From assembly GCA_013698435.1 (NCBI GenBank), contig JACCVA010000198.1, forward strand, positions 1 through 7,719: 7,719 nt of DNA. Direction: 5' to 3'. Below the pieces are notes generated by a model, which had not been told where the DNA came from, did not search any database, and worked only from the letters and a program-made list of their open reading frames with translations. Position numbers and translations under genes: made by a program. This document shows, piece after piece, positions 4,838 through 7,719 of this stretch; the stretch's first letter is position 1, and each line of letters opens with the position of its first letter. The stretch is from Nocardioidaceae bacterium (GTDB taxonomy: Bacteria > Actinomycetota > Actinomycetes > Propionibacteriales > Nocardioidaceae).

Positions 4838-6064
4838 ATGGCAGACCGACCACCAGCCGACTCTGACGAGCCGACAGATCGGTCTCCTCACGCCCAGCCC
4901 AGCTCCCCCGACGATTCCGCCGACGCCGACGAGAGTGGCAGCACGCCGGAAGGCTCCGCCCCAGCCGGGGCGTCGAGCACCGGGCGAGCCGGCAGCACGC
5001 CCGCGGCTGAGCCGAGCCGGCACTTCTTTCGCCGACACCGGACTCTGCTGGTCGCGCTCGGGCTGGTCCTGCTGCTGGTCCTGGGCACCTCGGCCGGTTA
5101 CCTCTACTGGGCGAACAGCCGGATAGCCGCCATCCCACGCGTCGAGGCAGGGATCACCCCCGACCCCAAGAAGAACCACAACGAGGCGACGTATCCGCTC
5201 AACATCTTGTTGCTGGGCGCCGACCACGGAAATGTGGGGCAGTCGGTGGCGGAGGATCTCGCCGACGGTAAGTGGACCCCGTTCGAGCACCTCAGCGACA
5301 CGATCATGGTGCTGCACATCCCCGCCGACCGGAAGTCGGCACAGCTCATCTCCATCCCCCGGGACAGCTGGGTCAAGATCCGGGGCTACCCGTACAGCAA
5401 CGGTCGCGGCAAGATCAACGCCGCCTTCTCGTACGGTGGCCCCGAACTCGCCGTCGAGACGGTGCGAAGACTCACCGGCATGACGATCGACCACGTGGCG
5501 ATGATCGACTGGGTCGGCTTCCGTGAGCTCACCGAGGCTCTCGGCGGTGTCCGGGTCTACATCCCCGAGAGCTTCACCGACACCAGCCAGAACGTCGAGT
5601 GGGTCAAGGGTTACGAGACGCTCGAGGGGGAGCGTGCGCTGCAGTACGTCCGCACCCGCCACGGCCTGCCGGGACCGGTCAAGGACGACTTCGGCCGCAT
5701 CGCTCGCCAGCAGAACTTCCTGCGAGCACTGATGGGCAAGCTGTTGGCCCACAGCACCACCCGGAACCCGATCCGCTTCGGAAAAGTGCTCAACACGTTG
5801 ACGAAGTTCCTCACCGTCGACAACAGTTGGGACAACGACGAGATCCGCAACCTTGCCCTCTCCGTGCGCGACATCCAGTCCGAGGACGTCGACTTCGTCA
5901 CCGCGCCTTTCGGGAGCTACGACACGGTCGACGGGCAGAGCATCGTCCGGCTCGACGAGCGCAAGCTGCGGCAGCTGATCCGCACCGTGGAGAACGACCA
6001 CATCCAGCGCTACCTCAAGAAGTACCCCGAGCAGAAGCTGGCAGGGGACAAGTCGATCAACTGA
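4838..6064 (+). CDS. LytR-CpsA-Psr (LCP) family cell-wall glycopolymer ligase
   Basis: A 408-residue type II membrane protein. LCP enzymes transfer lipid-linked polymers (teichoic acids, arabinogalactan or capsule) onto peptidoglycan outside the cell. Order: an acidic Ser/Pro/Asp-rich cytoplasmic tail (residues 1-60), a basic RHFFRRHR stretch (61-68), one transmembrane helix (about 69-92), then the extracellular LCP domain (about 120-300). LCP hallmarks are SDTIMVLHI (Asp154), ISIPRDSWV (Arg175, Asp176), GRGKINAAFSYGG (189-201), YVRTRHG (Arg272, Arg274) and DDFGRIARQQNFL (Arg287, Arg290), which include the Asp and Arg residues that bind the metal and pyrophosphate. No LytR_C domain follows; about 100 further residues end the protein. 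The ATG at 4838 has AAGGGG upstream. The Ser/Thr-rich tail could be a kinase target. The exact polymer is unknown. It converges on the cupin gene with 33 bp between stops. Confidence 0.93.
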   Translation: MADRPPADSDEPTDRSPHAQPSSPDDSADADESGSTPEGSAPAGASSTGRAGSTPAAEPSRHFFRRHRTLLVALGLVLLLVLGTSAGYLYWANSRIAAIPRVEAGITPDPKKNHNEATYPLNILLLGADHGNVGQSVAEDLADGKWTPFEHLSDTIMVLHIPADRKSAQLISIPRDSWVKIRGYPYSNGRGKINAAFSYGGPELAVETVRRLTGMTIDHVAMIDWVGFRELTEALGGVRVYIPESFTDTSQNVEWVKGYETLEGERALQYVRTRHGLPGPVKDDFGRIARQQNFLRALMGKLLAHSTTRNPIRFGKVLNTLTKFLTVDNSWDNDEIRNLALSVRDIQSEDVDFVTAPFGSYDTVDGQSIVRLDERKLRQLIRTVENDHIQRYLKKYPEQKLAGDKSIN

Positions 6065-6097
6065 GGCGTTCCGAGTCTGGCGAAGGACCGCAGCGGG

Positions 6098-6451
6098 CTA
6101 CGAGCCGTGTCGGCCGTAGTCGTCGTCCAGGCGCTCGATGTCGTCCTCGCCGAAGTAGGCACCGGTCTGCACCTCGATGAAGACAAGGTCGGTCCTCCCG
6201 ACGTTCTGCATCCGGTGTGCCGTCCCAACCGTCACGTCGATGGTGGAGCCGACGCCCACCTGGTGCTCGACGTCGTCCAAGGTGACCACCCCGTCACCGG
6301 CCACGATCACCCAGTGCTCGTCACGGTGGCGGTGCCGCTGGTAGCTGAGCCGCTTGCCTGCGGCCACACAGATGCGCTTGACGCGAAACGTGTCGGCCGT
6401 GTCGACGACCTCGTAGTATCCCCAGGGACGGTCGTCGCGCTCGATGGCCAC
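6098..6451 (-). CDS. Stand-alone cupin, type II mannose-6-phosphate isomerase C-terminal-like
   Basis: A 117-residue single-domain cupin closely resembling the isomerase domain at the C terminus of bifunctional ManC/AlgA proteins. Visible blocks are RPWGYYEVV (8-16), VKRICVAAGKRLSYQRHRHR (24-43), DEHWVIVAGDG (44-54), AHRMQNVG (78-85) and the tail IEVQTGAYFGEDDIERLDDDYGR (92-114). Expected metal ligands are Gln38, His40, Glu45 and His79, with His42 in the same motif. The mannose-1-phosphate guanylyltransferase domain normally fused in front is absent, so it would act alone as a phosphomannose isomerase or as a sugar-binding cupin. The GTG at 6451 is preceded by GAAGGGA 7 nt upstream. An ATG 8 bp upstream is out of frame. 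A -10-like TACACT at 6510-6515 would give a leader of roughly 50 nt. It converges on the LCP gene, so a link to envelope sugar supply is possible but unproven. Confidence 0.85.
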   Translation of the reverse strand: MAIERDDRPWGYYEVVDTADTFRVKRICVAAGKRLSYQRHRHRDEHWVIVAGDGVVTLDDVEHQVGVGSTIDVTVGTAHRMQNVGRTDLVFIEVQTGAYFGEDDIERLDDDYGRHGS

Positions 6452-6458
6452 GGCTGCA

Positions 6459-6465
6459 TCCCTTC
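6459..6465 (-). promoter_or_regulatory. Ribosome binding site of the cupin gene
   Basis: On the minus strand GAAGGGA stands 7 nt before the GTG at 6451 and fixes that start over the out-of-frame ATG nearby. Confidence 0.5.
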
Positions 6466-6509
6466 ACGGCGGCGCGGTGCGGCCACGGCAGGCCAGCATC
6501 TCGAGCGAC

Positions 6510-6515
6510 AGTGTA
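6510..6515 (-). promoter_or_regulatory. Putative -10 hexamer for the cupin gene
   Basis: On the minus strand TACACT fits TAnnnT. It is directly preceded by a tandem repeat GTTGTCGTTGTC (plus-strand 6516-6527). No good -35 is seen at the usual spacing. The rest of the roughly 100-bp gap between the DUF1416 stop and the cupin start shows no other gene. Confidence 0.35.
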
Positions 6516-6552
6516 GACAACGACAACCCTGTGTGGTGCCTCGGCGGTGACG

Positions 6553-6849
6553 TCAGACGCTGATCCGAACCTCCGCGACATCGCCTCGCGCTGCCTTCAC
6601 CGTGCGGTCGACCGGGGTCACCTTCGGTGCCAGCGCCCGCAGCGTCCAGTCGCCCGGTGCCGCGAAGAAGCGGAACTGACCGGTCGCGCTCGTCGGCACC
6701 TCCGCGGTGAACTCACCTGTGCGGTCCAGCAGCCGTACGTACGCGTTGGCGACCGGCTCGTCCTCATGGACGACGACGCCCTGGATGATCGACTCCGTGG
6801 CGACATCAACCCCCTCGAGGCTGGGCCCGCCCCGGGTTGCTCCGCACAC
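6553..6849 (-). CDS. sseC: DUF1416 protein, SseC-like partner of rhodanese
   Basis: A 98-residue protein of the DUF1416 family, found in actinobacteria directly downstream of CysA-type thiosulfate sulfurtransferases (SseC next to CysA2/CysA3 in Mycobacterium tuberculosis). Its function is not established. The sequence starts with MCGATRGGP and continues with a compact all-beta region; VRLLDRTGEFTAEVPTSATG and FRFFAAPGDWTLRALAP (about residues 38-75) resemble the carboxypeptidase-regulatory/transthyretin-like fold. Cys2 is its only cysteine and, after Met removal, would be N-terminal. The GTG start at 6849 follows the rhodanese TGA with no gap, and GGGGAGG lies inside the end of the rhodanese gene as the ribosome binding site, so the two are cotranscribed and probably translationally coupled. 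A role in accepting or handling sulfane sulfur is inferred from this linkage only. Confidence 0.92.
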   Translation of the reverse strand: MCGATRGGPSLEGVDVATESIIQGVVVHEDEPVANAYVRLLDRTGEFTAEVPTSATGQFRFFAAPGDWTLRALAPKVTPVDRTVKAARGDVAEVRISV

Positions 6850-7701
6850 TCAGGCCTCCCCGGGCTCGTCGCCGGTGGCGACAGGTACGCCGACGAGGGA
6901 GCCGTACTCCGTCCACGAACCGTCGTAGTTCTTCACGTTCGGCTCGTCGAGGATCTCGTGCAGCACGAACCAGGTGTGCGCACTGCGCTCCCCGATACGG
7001 CAGTAGGCGATTGTGTCCTTCGAGCCGAACTCGACGCCGGCCTGCTGGTAGAGCGTCTTGAGCTCCTCGTCCGACTTGAAGGTGCCGTCGTCGTTGGCCG
7101 CCTTGCTCCAGGGGATGTTCGCAGCGGTCGGCACGTGCCCGCCGCGCTGCGCCGACTCCTGAGGCAGGTGCGCCGGAGCGAGCAGCCTGCCGGCGTACTC
7201 GTCAGGCGAGCGCACGTCGACGAGGTTCTTGCTGCTGATCGCGGCGATGACTTCGTCGCGGAACGCGCGGATGTCGAGGTTCGGCTCCTTCGCGGTGTAC
7301 GACGCGGGGCTGCGCGTCACCGCCTCGTCGGTCAGCTCGCGGGAGTCCAGCTCCCACTTCTTGCGGCCGCCGTCCATCAGCAGCGCCTTCTCGTGCCCGT
7401 ACAGCTTGAAGTACCAATAGGCGTAGGCAGCGAACCAGTTGTTGTTACCGCCGTACAGCACCACCGTGTCGTCGTCGCTGATGCCGCGGCTGGAGAGCAG
7501 CTGCTCGAACTGCTCCTTGTTGACGAAGTCACGCCGCACGGGGTCCTGGAGATCTTCCTTCCAGTCGACCTTGACGGCGCCACGGAGGTGGCCCTTGTCG
7601 TAGGCGCTGGTGTCCTCGTCGACCTCGACCAGGACAACACCGTCATCGTCGAGATGGCTCTCGACCCAGTCGGCGTCGACCAATACGGCTTCGCGGCTCA
7701 T
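6850..7701 (-). CDS. Thiosulfate sulfurtransferase (tandem rhodanese, CysA/SseA type)
   Basis: A 283-residue two-domain rhodanese that takes a sulfane sulfur from thiosulfate (or a related donor) onto a cysteine and passes it to cyanide or thiol acceptors. The N-terminal domain (about 1-130) is the inactive one: its loop reads YGGNNNWFA (83-91) with no cysteine. The C-terminal domain (about 145-275) carries the active loop CRIGER with Cys234, the only cysteine in the protein, followed by SAHTWFVL. VDVRSPDEYAG (161-171) and the YDGSWTEYG tail (259-267) are also typical. The CRIGER loop matches mycobacterial CysA2/CysA3 rather than the CRKGVT of other rhodaneses. The ATG at 7701 is chosen because GGAGGT stands 7 nt upstream; an in-frame ATG at 7716 overlaps that ribosome binding site. 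It forms an operon with the DUF1416 gene immediately downstream. The promoter is outside the window. Confidence 0.95.
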   Translation of the reverse strand: MSREAVLVDADWVESHLDDDGVVLVEVDEDTSAYDKGHLRGAVKVDWKEDLQDPVRRDFVNKEQFEQLLSSRGISDDDTVVLYGGNNNWFAAYAYWYFKLYGHEKALLMDGGRKKWELDSRELTDEAVTRSPASYTAKEPNLDIRAFRDEVIAAISSKNLVDVRSPDEYAGRLLAPAHLPQESAQRGGHVPTAANIPWSKAANDDGTFKSDEELKTLYQQAGVEFGSKDTIAYCRIGERSAHTWFVLHEILDEPNVKNYDGSWTEYGSLVGVPVATGDEPGEA

Positions 7702-7708
7702 GCGGATT

Positions 7709-7714
7709 ACCTCC
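7709..7714 (-). promoter_or_regulatory. Strong ribosome binding site of the rhodanese gene
   Basis: GGAGGT on the minus strand, 7 nt before the ATG at 7701, is the best Shine-Dalgarno match in the window and rules against the ATG at 7716. Confidence 0.75.
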
Positions 7715-7719
7715 ATTGA

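Noticed and set aside
4790..6001. Long minus-strand ORF of about 400 codons opposite the LCP gene
   Set aside because: It is a shadow of the LCP frame in GC-rich DNA, shows no recognisable domain, and the plus-strand LCP protein has full family motifs and a ribosome binding site.
6548..6555. TGACGTCA palindrome at the DUF1416 stop codon
   Set aside because: It overlaps the stop codon and is a single 8-bp palindrome without a promoter nearby that would make it an operator.
6547..7719. Long plus-strand ORF opposite the rhodanese and DUF1416 genes
   Set aside because: Its sequence is repetitive Arg/Val/Leu-rich shadow coding; the minus-strand genes are unmistakable and coupled.

Overview
The window looks like chromosomal DNA of a high-GC actinobacterium. 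All coding regions are GC-rich, start codons are a mix of GTG and ATG, four genes appear to have leaderless promoters, and the gene families are typical actinobacterial ones: CysA-type rhodanese followed by a DUF1416/SseC protein, an LCP cell-wall ligase, and a nitrobindin/FABP next to a Fur-family regulator. The exact genus cannot be read from this stretch. I see no mobile element, tRNA, rRNA, CRISPR array or phage gene. No gene-free gap exceeds about 170 bases.

Layout. (1) 1-387, plus strand: the 3' end of cysN (ATP sulfurylase large subunit), convergent with the next block. (2) 3237-409, minus strand: a run of five genes consisting of an unlisted 37-residue single-span membrane protein, a nitrobindin/FABP-like beta-barrel protein, a Nur-like Fur regulator, a YgfZ/GcvT-like folate-binding protein (ATGA overlap with the regulator), and a PlsC-type acyltransferase. 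(3) 4168-3314, minus: a BKACE (DUF849) beta-keto acid cleavage enzyme, divergent from (4) 4244-4669, plus: D-aminoacyl-tRNA deacylase (dtd), followed by (5) 4838-6064, plus: a LytR-CpsA-Psr protein whose putative promoter lies inside a perfect 8-bp inverted repeat. (6) 6451-6098, minus: a stand-alone cupin resembling the C-terminal domain of type II mannose-6-phosphate isomerase. (7) 7701-6553, minus: a two-gene operon of thiosulfate sulfurtransferase and DUF1416/SseC protein.

How the genes relate. Sulfur handling sits at both ends (cysN; rhodanese plus SseC). The central minus-strand block combines a metal-responsive regulator, a putative haem/lipid-binding barrel and a protein of the Fe-S-cluster-assembly-linked YgfZ family, which suggests a metal and redox homeostasis neighbourhood. 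The LCP ligase and perhaps the PlsC acyltransferase serve the envelope. Most genes belong to known families. The less ordinary signals are the 37-residue membrane ORF, repeated promoter geometry with a -10-like hexamer exactly 6 nt before the start codon at four genes, the dyad over the LCP promoter, and a single N-terminal cysteine in the rhodanese partner protein. I found no clear evidence for a wholly new multi-gene system.
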